Position numbers and translations under genes: made by a program. The notes under the pieces are model-generated. The model had not been told where the DNA came from, did no database searches, and saw only the letters and a program-made list of their open reading frames with translations. Below are positions 1 through 11,675 of a stretch of DNA of 64,000 bases, in pieces; position 1 is the stretch's first letter; each line of letters begins with the position of its first letter. Source of the DNA: Haliotis asinina (Eukaryota; Mollusca; Gastropoda; Lepetellida; Haliotidae); assembly GCF_037392515.1 (NCBI RefSeq), contig NC_090291.1:30800001-30864000 (forward strand), read 5' to 3'.

Positions 1-2940
1 TAAAACTTTTAAGAATGAAATCGTGTTGATGCAATGATGAACTGAGTGTAGAATATCCATAATTGTCTGATATGAAACTTAATAATTGCAATTCAGCAGG
101 TTCCGCAGTGTGAATTATTTCTTATAGAGATATGATTCATATCGTATACTGTTATATTAGAACACGTGAAGAAATGATGGAAAGCATCCTCAGAAAACAT
201 TTGAGCAGGAACGAGAAGTACTACCACCAGAGACCATATAATAGATTATATGGTCTCAGCTACCATGTGTGGAAAAGGAATAGAATAATCATTTGTAAAG
301 TTGTCAAACACCATGTGAACTAGTTACAAAGGTAATGAGCAAAACACCCACAAAGCGACTCAAGCTATCCATTACTCTTTCAGGTTACACATACTGAGTT
401 GTATTCAACAATAATTAAACTGAACATATAATTATAAGCACTGTTGAAAACTGTTTATTGACACCACAATGTTGGTGCTTCATAATTAATGATTTAATGC
501 CAGAGGAAAATGGACTCACCGTTGACACACGAACACGGAAGTAAACGTGATCAAGGGATGTAACTCTTTCTCAACAAACGTACAGTTATCCCTCGACATA
601 AAGCGGGTGTTGGGGTCCACGGATGAACCCCCGCGTTATTAGACATCCGGGTTATGGTACCTATTACATAATGGGGAACAAAGGCCAAGTAAAATCGAAT
701 TTTCCAAGGGCATAACAAAACGGCTATTTCGTGTATTGTGCTTAGTCAAAACTATATCGTATCGTTGAAAGTGAAAATAAACTTTAAAAATGAAAACATA
801 TATATCATGCATATGTACGGGAAACCTGCAAACAAAAATGATTGCACATGATAATTTAATTGTTGTACCTGTTATTCAACTAAGCCGGAAATAGCGATCA
901 GCTGTGTACAGGTGTTTTGGTCTAATGTACCGGTGATTCAGTTAAAAGCGAGACTATCTCCATTATCAGAATATTTTATATATTAAGCAGTTGTTCTATC
1001 TCGGTTCCACTTGAGTGCATATCATAATGTTGAACCAGACGAGCTGACTGGCAGGCTGTCATTGTTGTGGAGCGTGGCCATCCGCCGGCGGATAAGCGAC
1101 CAATTAGCGTGTCCAGTCCGTCAAAGGTAGGATTAAAATTAACATTGTTTGCTTTAGTCCATGGGATTAAGAGATACACAGTGCCACCAACCTTTGACGG
1201 CATTGTTTCGGTGTTTTGGTAGGACAGAGGGGTGGGGAATGTATCCGCTAATTAGTTGTCACGCAAGTAATTAGAAAAAAACATTGTTTATTCGACAGCC
1301 AAGATATTATTACTAATGCCAGTTCAGTTAAAAGCTTTTCTATCAAACTGGGACAATGAGACACTTAGAGACAAGGAGACAAAGCCTTAGTTACACGCGT
1401 CAGTGATCAAAGGATTTGCACCAAGATTAAATATGAGCACCAGACCGTGGGGTAAGCATATCGTCTTATGTTCATGCCGCACGTTCATACACGCAGGTAC
1501 AGGTCAAATAACATCTTTGTTCTTAGAGGAGGGAGTTATTGTTTATCCGCAATCCAGAATTTGGTGAGTGCAGCATACGACTTAATGGACACTGTCATGG
1601 CACGGTTTCATGGTCCGTGCTATTTTGCTGTTCTTTCCCCCACCTTAGACCTACAGAGTCTACGGGGTAAAAATTAATAGTTTATGTGATAATCTTTTAA
1701 AATGATAAATAACGAACTGGAGCCCTTAGAAGGCTTCATCCAGCCATGTACCACTTGATTTTCGATTACATGATGTTACTATTTATCTGATGAGTATGAC
1801 GGGACAGTCAGAGAAACAAATTTATCAATATGCATTGTTACATAAGGAAGGACTTAGAAGGGCACTATTTCGTGATTGTCGGTGCAATGTTGACATAATT
1901 GTTCAGCCATTTTAAACAAGGAAAACGTTGAGATCTCCATACATAAGCTGCAACAAGATTCGCACAATAAGGTGGACACATCAGCCATTACATTACACAA
2001 AAAAGGGAATTTATGTGTCTTCTACTGACTCTATGATTCTTACTTTGATCAGTAATTCCCAGCAAATCACAAATTTTAGTGTTATTGCCTTATTTTTAAG
2101 TATATACTGACCAAATGTTAATTCTATTAAAAGTTTAATTTTCACGCCCCCAAAACGTATGAACCATATTAAAATAGTAAAATACATTCATCAAATCATC
2201 AAACATAGTGTGTTAAGAAGAATTCACAAACAAAAATACTAGTACATTCGAACAACTTCTTTTCCTCATCACATTTAAATGTGAACCTTTTTCCTTCAGA
2301 GTTTTGTATTTTGCAATTTGTATTTTATCTACATGAATTAAGTTTGTACAGGGTGTACTATTTGGAAAACTTAATTGTAACTCTTTTGCACTTTCTGATG
2401 ACACAACTACGATCTGCATATAATAATGCCAATACCTTTTCATGCGAAGCTCTTTTTCCATGAAACTATCTATGCTTTAAAGACAGTTTACATTTCACGG
2501 TCATTAAGGTTCAGAGCAAGCAAGGTAAATGAAGGGAGAAATATGTTCACCCTGACTAACACTAATATTGCAGTGGAATAGTAGTGAAGCGGATTGCATC
2601 AGAATTATCAAGCTTAACACAGCATTACACGCCTTCATATATGCTGTAAGTGCTATCAAGACACTTGTTATTACTTTTTATTAATTCAACCCATAAACCT
2701 ATTCTCAAGCAGTACCAAATCATGACTAGTACTTATATGACAACGGTCTAAACTGTCACTTTTAAAAGACTCCTCGATCTTACTGGTGTGTTTTTCATCA
2801 AAGAATATCCTTTTGTTCGTGCTGAATATAGAACGTTGTGTAATATAGAACGTGTTTTGTCATCCAGTCTCTGACACAAAAGGTGTGTATTGATTAACGT
2901 CTATATTAACTCTAACATATGTTATATGTTATATGCTTGA
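1..2940. other. Intergenic, no gene recognised
   Basis: Only short open frames without recognisable domains are present. The one structured item I see is a pair of inverted arms of about 14 bp at 1117-1130 and 1187-1200 (CCGTCAAAGGT type), which could be a very small palindromic element. AT-rich sequence otherwise. Confidence 0.6.
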
Positions 2941-2950
2941 TTACGCTTTT

Positions 2951-3215
2951 GAGGTAAAGTAAAGATTTTCGTACTTTGATTCTTGTACCCATTCGAGATT
3001 CGAACCTACAGTGGGGGCTGTCGAAACCGGCACTCATAGGGACTGAAGAAATAGTCCGGTTCAGACAGCGTGCTGGATTGTAGAGCTGTACAAGCCATGA
3101 GTGTAACTGAGACTTTTTCCTGGTGTTGACAACTTGCCGGATTGGACAGATGCCGGTTTTGACAGCTTCCACTGCATATTCTCAGTCATTCACCTAATCA
3201 GGTCTCCATCTAAGA
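2951..3215 (-). repeat. tRNA-derived SINE, family C, interrupted by a MITE
   Basis: The left part (2951-3008) and the right part (3175-3215) match consecutive pieces of the fuller family C copy at 19177-19315, including the B-box-like ATTCGAACC and the downstream CTCAGTCATTCACCTAATC segment. The 166 bp between them is a separate inverted-repeat element. The copy is old and divergent. Confidence 0.6.
3009..3174. mobile_element. MITE with CAGTGGAAGCTGTC-type ends
   Basis: The left end CAGTGGGGGCTGTCGAAACC and the complement of the right end CAGTGGAAGCTGTCAAAACC match over about 23 bp. A TA dinucleotide precedes the left end; the right flank reads CATA, so the target duplication is TA with one decayed side. 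There is no coding capacity. The first 60 bp equals the whole 70-bp element at 6482-6551. The superfamily is uncertain; TA targets fit Tc1/mariner-type or similar transposases. Confidence 0.65.
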
Positions 3216-3535
3216 GACGTTTAGTGTATTCATAGCTTTCAACTGTGGAAACTGTGCCAGTTTACACTTGTCTGAAAGGGACAAAGGGAACTTGATTGTT
3301 CTGACTTTCCAAAATTGCATCGTGCATTTATAGTCTATTTTAACTGCCGGCTAGACTCTGGCCACGCTTTACTGCAAGTCCACCTTAAATGACGTACAAA
3401 TCCGGTGTAATCCAATTCCGAAGTGCTCGACCGGCATCGGTGTTAGTTTGATTTTCATATCTTCATTGTGCATGGACTGTGTAAGCATAAGCTAGTGGCT
3501 TCACTGCGCCTCAGGGTAATCGGTGAAGTCAATGA

Positions 3536-3773
3536 CCTGTACAACCTGTTTGCGTGAAGCTACCCATGTGTAATGATAACATGAGACCATGCTATAGTAG
3601 AGATCAACGGCACTGTTTATTTCAAATTCAGAATATATGCGGACCAAGCTGCTTTGACGATACTGAGATTTATAGCAAGCAACTCAACCATTAGTTGGGG
3701 GATTTTTTTTCCAAATGAATGAATGAATGAATGAATGAATGAATGAATGAATTCACGCAAACAGGTTGTACGG
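3536..3773. repeat. Inverted-repeat element with internal (GAAT)n
   Basis: The arm at 3536-3558 (CCTGTACAACCTGTTTGCG...) is repeated inverted at 3752-3773. The inner side of the right arm borders a (GAAT)n microsatellite at 3714-3751. The element is about 240 bp and non-coding. It looks like a small non-autonomous DNA element, but I see no clear target duplication. Confidence 0.5.
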
Positions 3774-4206
3774 GCCATGAATGACACACACAGTCTTAAA
3801 TTGGACCAATTTTCACTTTATTCTTTGGGATACGGTGGATAGGGCTTTTTATACCTGACCGTGAAGCTACATGAAGGAGACAGAATGTGACAACTGATTA
3901 CGGTTTAAGATGAGAGAAAGTTACACTTGCGAAGAATGTAGTACTCTTGATGCAAAGACAGTTGCTGATACGCGTCTTCACATGTTGTGTGTGAGTTACA
4001 GAAGGGCATGTCTTATTGCGCAGTGAAACGGCACACACCCACAGTTATATTGCCGAGATTAGTTACAGTTATAAAGCACAATGTATATTCTGACAGATGA
4101 ACATGGATGTCTTCTGAAGATCAAATCGTCTCTACTCGGGAAGAAGACTGGTCAAACGATTCACTTTCATACCTATGGGATATATCCTATCCTGGTGATT
4201 TTACAC

Positions 4207-4208
<2 letters not shown>

Positions 4209-4243
<35 letters not shown>
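4209..4243. repeat. (GA)n microsatellite
   Basis: An uninterrupted GA dinucleotide run of about 17 units. Confidence 0.9.
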
Positions 4244-4244
<1 letters not shown>

Positions 4245-5934
4245 CACAGAGAGAGACTAATGAATGAACCTGTTTGTTTTAACTGTCCTGTGTTGATGAA
4301 GAATATTATGTTCATTCCTTTGACCTTTATGTACAGATGTCACTGTTAGTCTTTTTTTAAGAAGATCCATTTTGTAGAGAGTTTCTGAAATGAATATAAT
4401 GGAAGATGGTTTCAGTAAACTTAAAAATAGATACCAGGTGAAATGTGTAGACATGTGTAACTTTGTTCTCTGTTACACACACACGCACGCACGCACGCAT
4501 TTACACTTCATAGTATATTGCAGTTAATAACACATGCTTATATATAAGTATATAAATGGCGACAAATTCGTGTTGTGTTATTGTTTTGTGGATTCGCAAT
4601 ATATTTGATGTATATTATGTATTAAAAGAAAACAAGAAAACATTAAAAGATTTGAATATTAACGTAAAACAGCATCGCAATAGTTACACGTGATCGCTCA
4701 AGGCTTTTCCGAGTTGTTACCGAAGTCGATTTAACTGTCCTCGAGATCATGCGATATCTGAATGAAAAAATCTTCCTTGAGGTTAAGTTATTGAAAACCG
4801 AAAGCTACTAAAATCTACTCATTGGGTGTAAAGGTTCGCGATGTCTTTATCTGTTCACGGGACAATGCATTAAAGACCTAGTGTGGGTACAAACATAACG
4901 CAATGAATAGATAACAAACTCCATTATAGTGCCAGCTATTTCAGCCTTCTCCCCTCAGCATACGATCTCAACACTCTTTGTACAGTGACTGGAAGCGTGA
5001 ATGATTAATGTCCTGTCAGTTTAGTTCACAGCGAATGGCATTATGATTTCTTTTGTAGCAATACATTGAAATTGAAATGTAACCACAGTCAGCTTTCATA
5101 GCTTAGACTTCGCCTGATTCATTTCTAGACACACAACTGGGGAATCTAATGAATTGAATGAAACTGAAAATTGTATCCGAACAGAGAGGTTATTTGTGAT
5201 AATATAACACAAGAGATTACATTTCATGTTTGAGGAATCACAGGGGTAAGTACGTATACACTCACGTTGTGGCGTATGAGCTACAGACCTGTTGGTTATA
5301 CGAGTCGAATATGGAACCGGTGAATATGGGAATATGATGATAAAAAGTATATATACTGAGGGAAACACGTAGGGAAAGGCAACTTCATCACAGCATTTCT
5401 ATATTTATTCTCAAATTCTCACCTGCAGTGCGATACAAAGCTTGTGAACAAACATGGAAAATTATCATGGAAGACTTGTATTTTCATGTGTTCACTTATT
5501 TGTTTCCCTCAGTATATTTGCCAATATTTGCCAGTTCTAACTCTATTTCAGACGAGTTCTGAATTTCTTTGATTTTAACGTGTAATCAAAGGGCTGTTGG
5601 TTGTATGATATAAAGGGAGATAAGATTTATAATATGTTGTGTCGTTTGAGAGTGACATCAAATGGTCGAGGGATAAACAAAGCGCCTTTGAACATCTGAG
5701 CTGAATATTGACGCTATACAAATATTAGTATGATAATTCTGAGGTAAAACTATCCAACAAGACATTTCGTTATGACGAAAATCTATTAATATTTGGTTCA
5801 AACAATCTTTACCAGTGGGTAGTGGGCGTGCAGAGCGGTATTCTCTCTGAATTCTAAACCGTATCCTGCAACACAAAGAATATGTAATTCGCATATCCAG
5901 AAGTGATCTAATTCTTTATCATAATGTTGCTTTT
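4244..5934. other. Intergenic, no gene recognised
   Basis: Apart from a short (CA)/(CGCA) tract at about 4472-4500, I see no domain-bearing frame, RNA gene or structured repeat here. Confidence 0.55.
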
Positions 5935-5936
5935 TT

Positions 5937-6002
5937 TGCCTAGCAGTTAAAGTGTTGGCATGTCACGTCAAAGACGCTGGTTTGATTCCCCCACATGTTC
6001 CA
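5937..6002 (+). repeat. SINE family A head fragment (tRNA-like)
   Basis: It carries an A-box-like GCCTAGCAGTTAAAG and a B-box-like GGTTTGATTCCCC spaced as in the tRNA head of family A. The body and tail are missing. Confidence 0.6.
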
Positions 6003-6481
6003 GTAGCAAGCACAGTAGGGCCAGTAGGATCATGAGGTCTTACGGTGCTTCTAAGTAGAGCATCATGTCCCAGCAGGTCTCATGTCATGGCTTTCGTCAC
6101 CAGTCGTTGTGTGATATGCTGATATATTAAAACACCAAGATATTACCTGGCAGGTAAAACGGGAATTGATGTATATTTTGATTAAGATTTAATTAGACTG
6201 GCACGTGATGCCAGTGTCAATGGGATAATAATTTTACAGTAGCTTTCAATTTCAGTTCATTATTGAGAACGTTAAAGAAGCATGTAAATAACGTTAAAGA
6301 AATAATAATAATAATAATATATGAACAAATAAAATATTGTTTCATTTTTTTCTTTCATTCATCTTCGAATATTTTGCAGGCCCTATCTGTTGCAGAAAGT
6401 ACTATTTTATCTATTAATGTGTACCATTTATTATTCCGTCAAACCCTTTTTAGAAATTCCTGATATGATAAAACCCCTGTA

Positions 6482-6551
6482 CGTGTGGAAGCTGTCAAAA
6501 CCGGCTAATTTCTTCAGTCCCAGTGAGTGCCGATTTAAACAGCTTCCACTG
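6482..6551. mobile_element. 70-bp MITE, short relative of 3009-3174
   Basis: The ends are GTGGAAGCTGTCAAAACC and, inverted, CAGCTTCCAC. Perfect TA dinucleotides flank it at 6480-6481 and 6552-6553. In reverse complement it matches the first 60 bp of the 166-bp element, including the GGGACTGAAGAAAT interior. Confidence 0.65.
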
Positions 6552-6794
6552 TAGTTACTAGTAGTTACCGCGTCTGCTACTGAATATAGAGTGTTTAAAT
6601 GATGCCTGTCTGACAGCGACTTTGTACGCTGGCGGGTATTGTGAGAACAAGGTATCCTGGCTCTACTCGATCAGGTGCATTCCGCGGTGGTGAGGGTGTA
6701 GCGTGGGTGAGTGCGGCCTACATATATTTTCTCACGCGTCCTTACGTCAATGTCCAGCGTAAATAAAGTGAGTGTAATATATGACAATCGACTG

Positions 6795-7310
6795 CATGTT
6801 ATATATTTCTATTCCTAGAACAAAATTAGCCAGGACAGATTTCGTTAAACGTGATTCAATATATTAAACAATACTCACATCGCATCTCTGTTTTTCAAAG
6901 ATCAAGATTAGCACAGACATATTTCGTTATAAATGACTATAATATATGTGTAATATGTGTAATAATTTATGCATACACTCAGTTTCTAGTCTTAGAACAG
7001 GATTAGAAATGACCGATGCCGTTATAAATTATTAGACGTGTAATAATTAATTTAGAAAAATTCATTTCTATTCTCAGAATAAGATTAATTAGTCAGGACA
7101 TATTTTGTTATGAATGATTCTATGCCTAATAATTAATACATAAAATACGTTACCACTCTTAGAATAATATTTTATTTATTTTGGTCAGGACAGATGTCAT
7201 TAAAACGTGATTTAACATATAACACCAATAGATACACCCCATCTCTTCTTTTGAAAAGAACAATTTGGCCATCATATATTTTTTGATACACAGCATGAAC
7301 ACCACGTGTA
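6795..7310. repeat. Degenerate tandem repeat, about 88-bp unit
   Basis: About six diverged copies share the pattern TTTCTATTC-TAGAACA-GATTAG, then CAGGACAGATTTCGTTA, then an ACGTGATT-AATATATTAA segment. Copies begin near 6800, 6885, 6985, 7063, 7152 and 7241. AT-rich and non-coding; probably an old satellite fragment. Confidence 0.5.
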
Positions 7311-8836
7311 TATTCCATGGTAGAACGGGATTAGCCTGAACAACTGCCACTTGTCATACCTACTGAACAGCAACCACTGCCAGGGGGAATATGTCAATGA
7401 CAGCCCAGCATGATCAATACTGAACAAATATATGAAGCCTAGCAACATCATTGATGGGAGTTGTTTATTTGAAAGGGGACTTGAAAACAGTACTGATGGG
7501 ACAACGTGGTGCTTTCATACCCTTGTTGCTATCCTTTCACCATGGCACGTCTTGAGCTTAGGCTGTGGTTCTCACACCCAAAATATTTGTTGACATAAGC
7601 GCTTACTAGTCGCCCCACGTCGACCTTCCCTTATGGATCTACCCGCTTGTCAACTCTGAAATAAGGTACGTAACCCATTCTGATATTTTTGTGTCACATT
7701 GTGTCATATTGACACAAGACACAAGTACCCGCCTCGCCTTTATTTACAAAGTCAGTTTTATCACCACTGAAATAAAGATCTCCATAGTGTTATACATGCT
7801 CTTAAATTGTGCCTTGAATGGGGCTCCCTACGCATAGGAAATGGCTAAAACAAATAGAACATGTGTGTGTACGATGTACCTCTACAAAGGAACAGGGAAG
7901 AAAATAATGTTTCCCTTGAAGGCTTGTTGTTTAAGTAGCGAAGACTCCCTGGAACACGTTGGTGTTTAAACTTACGATGAATTAAACGGATAATTACAGT
8001 GACTGTTTACACTGGGTTCCGTTGTGGCTTTAAATGCGCAGGGGGTGTTGTGAACGAAATAACTTCCGCGCTGTTGAACACACGGTTCATTCTGTACAAG
8101 TCGAAGTTGGGTAGATGTAAGGTGACGCCAGTAGAAGTTTTCGTCTTGCTTCGTGTGCTTTGAAATACGGGGCTGTGGTGAGTATTTTGATCAGATAATG
8201 TATCTTAGATCCAGCGTCGCCCCATCTTGTGATAAATGCCGTTCAACGTTACTCGGTGAATGTGGAATATTACCCAGACCCACTCCCACCCCCTCCCCCC
8301 CGGGTACTGTCACTGTACTGTTACGAGTATGCGTGTATGAGGGGAGGTTTATTGCTATAGATCATGCATTGTTGGTTCAGGTAACTAGATGTCATTTAAA
8401 ACAAAACTGTCGAAGCGTAGCCGTATCCGTTTTCTGTCTATCGTTATGGAGTATTTTTTGCGGAGAGCCTTGGTCCCGGACATGGCACACTTTATTCCCT
8501 CGTCCCTTATGTTGCCTGATGACTGGGCCTTAAGTCACACAAGCTTGTTGTATAAAGGAGATGGTCACACCCGGTTCTATCGTTTCTGGGTTGTGTAGAG
8601 TACCCGTGCGACACGAGTAGATAGTCAACTGTTAGACTATATTAAGACTCGCTTTTAGCAATATTCGGGTACTATCACGAGGTTTCAACATTGTATCCAT
8701 TTGGGGAATCGAACTTGTGCCTTTGGCGAAACCTTTAAGAATTAGGCTGTCTCATTTGTCTCATTATTTCGAATCTTGAATCTGGCCGGTAGTACTTATA
8801 GTGTATTTATATACAAGGACAAGTCTCGGAAAGGTC
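7311..8836. other. Intergenic, no gene recognised
   Basis: Open frames up to 126 codons (8153-8533 +) have no recognisable domain. A C-rich run at about 8279-8302 could form a G-quadruplex on the - strand. Confidence 0.5.
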
Positions 8837-9045
8837 CGTGAAGATCCGGATAAGAATTGTTCTTCAGTAATCCATGTTTGTCGCAGGAGGTGACTAACCG
8901 GATCGGGTTGTCAGACTCGCTGACTTGGTCGGTTCATGTCGCCTTATCCCTTTTACAACGATCAATGCTCATGCTGTTGATCACTGGATTATCTGGTTCA
9001 GACTTGTAACTGGAATATTGCTGAGTGCGGCGTGAAACAACAAAC
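8837..9045 (+). repeat. SINE family B copy
   Basis: It has the head GTGAAGATCCGG, the TTGTCGCAGGAGG and GATCGGGT blocks, the GCTCATGCTGTTGATCACTGG block, and the tail GGAATATTGCTGAGTGCGGCG. It lacks the CAGACCGCCGCCATATAG segment seen in the complete copy at 51489-51755. Confidence 0.8.
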
Positions 9046-9176
9046 AAACACGTAAGTAATATTAACTGGTGTGGGATTACCGTTACCGTTCACGTGAGTG
9101 AATCTTTTAACGTCGCTTTGATCAATATGTCTGTTACCAGTCTGCATTTCACTGTGGGAGGTTACCAAACAGTTTA

Positions 9177-9412
9177 CCTGTGAAGATAAGGTTTAGAATT
9201 GATCATCAGAAATCCATGCTTGTCGTAAGAGGCGACTAACAGGATTGGATATTCAGGTTCGTTGATTTGGTTCACACATGTCGCCGTATCCCAATTCTGT
9301 AGGTCGATGTTCATGCTGTTGATCACTGGACTGTCCGGTCCAGACTCAACAGACCGCGGCTATACAGACCGCGGCTATACAGACGGCGCATAACTAAACT
9401 CACTCACTCACT
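9177..9412 (+). repeat. SINE family B copy
   Basis: The head, the TGCTTGTCGTAAGAGGCGAC block and the GTTGATCACTGGAC block are all present. The CAGACCGCGGCTATA segment is locally triplicated before the ACTAAACTCACTCAC tail. It lies 130 bp downstream of another B copy in the same orientation. Confidence 0.8.
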
Positions 9413-9653
9413 ACTAACATTTAGTACGGTGTGTTTATTACTGGATCAGTACACTATGTTTATAACAAACATGCATATATAAACAAATTGACAGATATAA
9501 TGGACAATTTTCGGGTCCTGACAACATGCAGATGTAAGCCAAAACGAGTATAAGGAACTATAGTTATAACTATAAACGAACGGAAATTAGTATTCTCTGC
9601 GTGTTTGTTTGTAACCATAGTGTAGTTCAAGACATTTACTAACACAGCACAGG

Positions 9654-9722
9654 CCTCCCGTGTGGCCTCGTGGATAGAGTGTCTGCTCGGAACGTGAACG
9701 GTCGGTGTTCGATCCTCTGTCC
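9654..9722 (+). repeat. tRNA-like head sequence
   Basis: The A-box-like TGGCCTCGTGGATAGAG and the B-box-like GGTGTTCGATCC have tRNA spacing. It directly precedes the family A SINE at 9734, giving two tRNA-like heads in tandem. It lacks a complete foldable acceptor stem, so I do not call it a tRNA gene. Confidence 0.5.
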
Positions 9723-9733
9723 ATATCATTACG

Positions 9734-9931
9734 ATGGGGTCAGCCAAGTGGTTAAAGCGGTCGGTCATCATGTCGAAGGTCCGGGTTCGATTTCCTATAT
9801 GGTTACATTGTGTTAAGCCTATTTCTAGTGTCCCCTGTCTTGATATTACTGGAATGTTCCTAAATTCGACGGAAAACCTCACCCACCAACCAACCCACCC
9901 ACCCACCCACCCACTCACTCACTCACTCACT
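9734..9931 (+). repeat. SINE family A copy with (CACC)n(CACT)n tail
   Basis: It contains AGCCAAGTGGTTAAAGCG (A box), CGGGTTCGATTTCC (B box), the CCATTTCTGGTGTCCCC-type body, and then a tetranucleotide tail that shifts from CACC to CACT units at about 9885-9931. Confidence 0.85.
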
Positions 9932-10079
9932 GTCCATATTTTAATAGATGATACGTTTTGACCATCTCTGATTTTCGGTATTAAGGAAATAACACAAGGA
10001 CTAGTCGTCTCGGATTCAGTATGATGAGTGTAAAATTAACTGTAAATGAGTATGACCTTGCGACATTTTAGTAATATGC

Positions 10080-10179
10080 AAGTAATATCACAACGGAGGA
10101 CACCAGAAAAGGGCTCCACACACACAACGGACCCTTGTATCCGACGAACGAACGCTTTAACTAGGCTACCCCGCCAACC
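10080..10179 (-). repeat. SINE family A copy, 3' truncated
   Basis: The complement of the head (GCTTTAACTAGGCTACCCCG) and body (GGACACCAGAAAAGGGCT) are readable. The B-box region is eroded and the tail beyond AATATCAC is missing. Confidence 0.75.
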
Positions 10180-11675
10180 ATATAAATAGGGAATCCACAT
10201 TAAACGGCCAAAATCTTTGGCACCATAATACCGGCAAGTCCGGACTTGAAGACGCCACCTCGACGCGACCTCGAATCTTTATCACCTGACCTCACCTTGA
10301 AATGTAATAACCTCCACAATATTTTCCTTTTTCGTGGACGACGTCGATCTGTCAGTTTCAACAACTATTAATGATTAGGTCAGTGGAATGTATTCAGGTA
10401 AGGGCTTTAAGTTAGCATACGTGTATGTACTTTGCTCAAGATAATTATGTTCGTGTGACACGCCCTGTAGGTATACACTATTATTGGTCTGGATGACGTA
10501 TGTAACGACATGACCTTTTACATTTATTTTATTATTTTGCTGATTCAAAATCAAGTCCTCCTTTCACAGCTGTCTACATTTCTTCGTTGTTAGTGTATTG
10601 ATTGTCGGCACACAATCGCCCCTGGGCATGCAAACCAGTGGTTGATATCATGAGCACCGATATACGCAGTTGACATACAGTGACATGCATCATCCAAGTC
10701 AGCAAGGGACCACGATCCCGTTTGTGGTCTCTATTAGTAAGGGCTGTTCAAACCTAATCCGGATATTCATGAGTATCAACGTTGTTTATATTTCACAAAG
10801 TGTCAAAACAACTTTGAAAAAATAATGCGCTAAACCTTGCTTGTGAAAAAAGTGATATTGTCATTCCTTCGCGTCTTCTTATGCCTGTATAAATGTAATT
10901 AAGATTTATTAATTCACGCTGTAGGGTTCAAAGGTTTGTGTAGTATATTCCGTCATGTACGTGTCAAGAGGCTTTAAACAGTCTTTTAAACCCAAACAAA
11001 TCGAAATTTCCCGTCTTGATTTTTTAACGTTACGCTTCAGTGTTCCAACCGCTGCTTTCAGCCTAGTAACGTTTTGATTGCATTTGGGATATTTTGATAA
11101 AAAACCGAGTCTCTGAACTGAAAGCGAGAACAATGTTATCTTTTTAAGAATCATAACTCGCACTGTGGCTTGACGTATATCATAATATAGCCTGAATGCT
11201 TTATCAGGATAACAACGCGGCAATGCGTTTCCTATTTACAACAGAAAAAGGGGTGGGTTAAAGATTTTGAATGGCCTAAATTTAGAAGTGACACACACGA
11301 AGACATTGTGGATGTCAGCTTCTTTATTAGAAAGAATAAGAGGAGTGATATGATCCAAAACGTGATGTCTCTTATAATATAGAAGTTTGACATCCATACA
11401 TTCCCCTTTGAGTGGATATATAGCAATAGATACAACGGGGGTGTCGGCTACCTAAAAAAAGAAAAGAAAAAAATGTGGCACGCTAACGCTGGTATGGAAA
11501 AGCTACCGCTGCTGATGCCACCAAAAATAGTTTTGCCATGACCAAGCAGGATATGTAACAGTTACCGTTGATGCTACTGCTACTTATGAATAATAATAAT
11601 AACCAGTTAATTGTTGTGAACACGTGAACATGACTCCAACTACGCCGCAACAGGTGTCGATTAACCGTTACCATA
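10180..11675. other. Intergenic, no gene recognised
   Basis: The longest open frame (10909-11223 -, 104 codons) has no recognisable domain. A 20-bp stretch near 11058 (TTCAGCCTAGTAACGTTTTG) recurs near 25078, suggesting an old dispersed repeat. Confidence 0.45.

Noticed and set aside
10909..11223. 104-codon - strand frame with a basic Lys-rich region
   Set aside because: No recognisable domain, no splice partners found, and part of it recurs at 25.1 kb as non-coding sequence.
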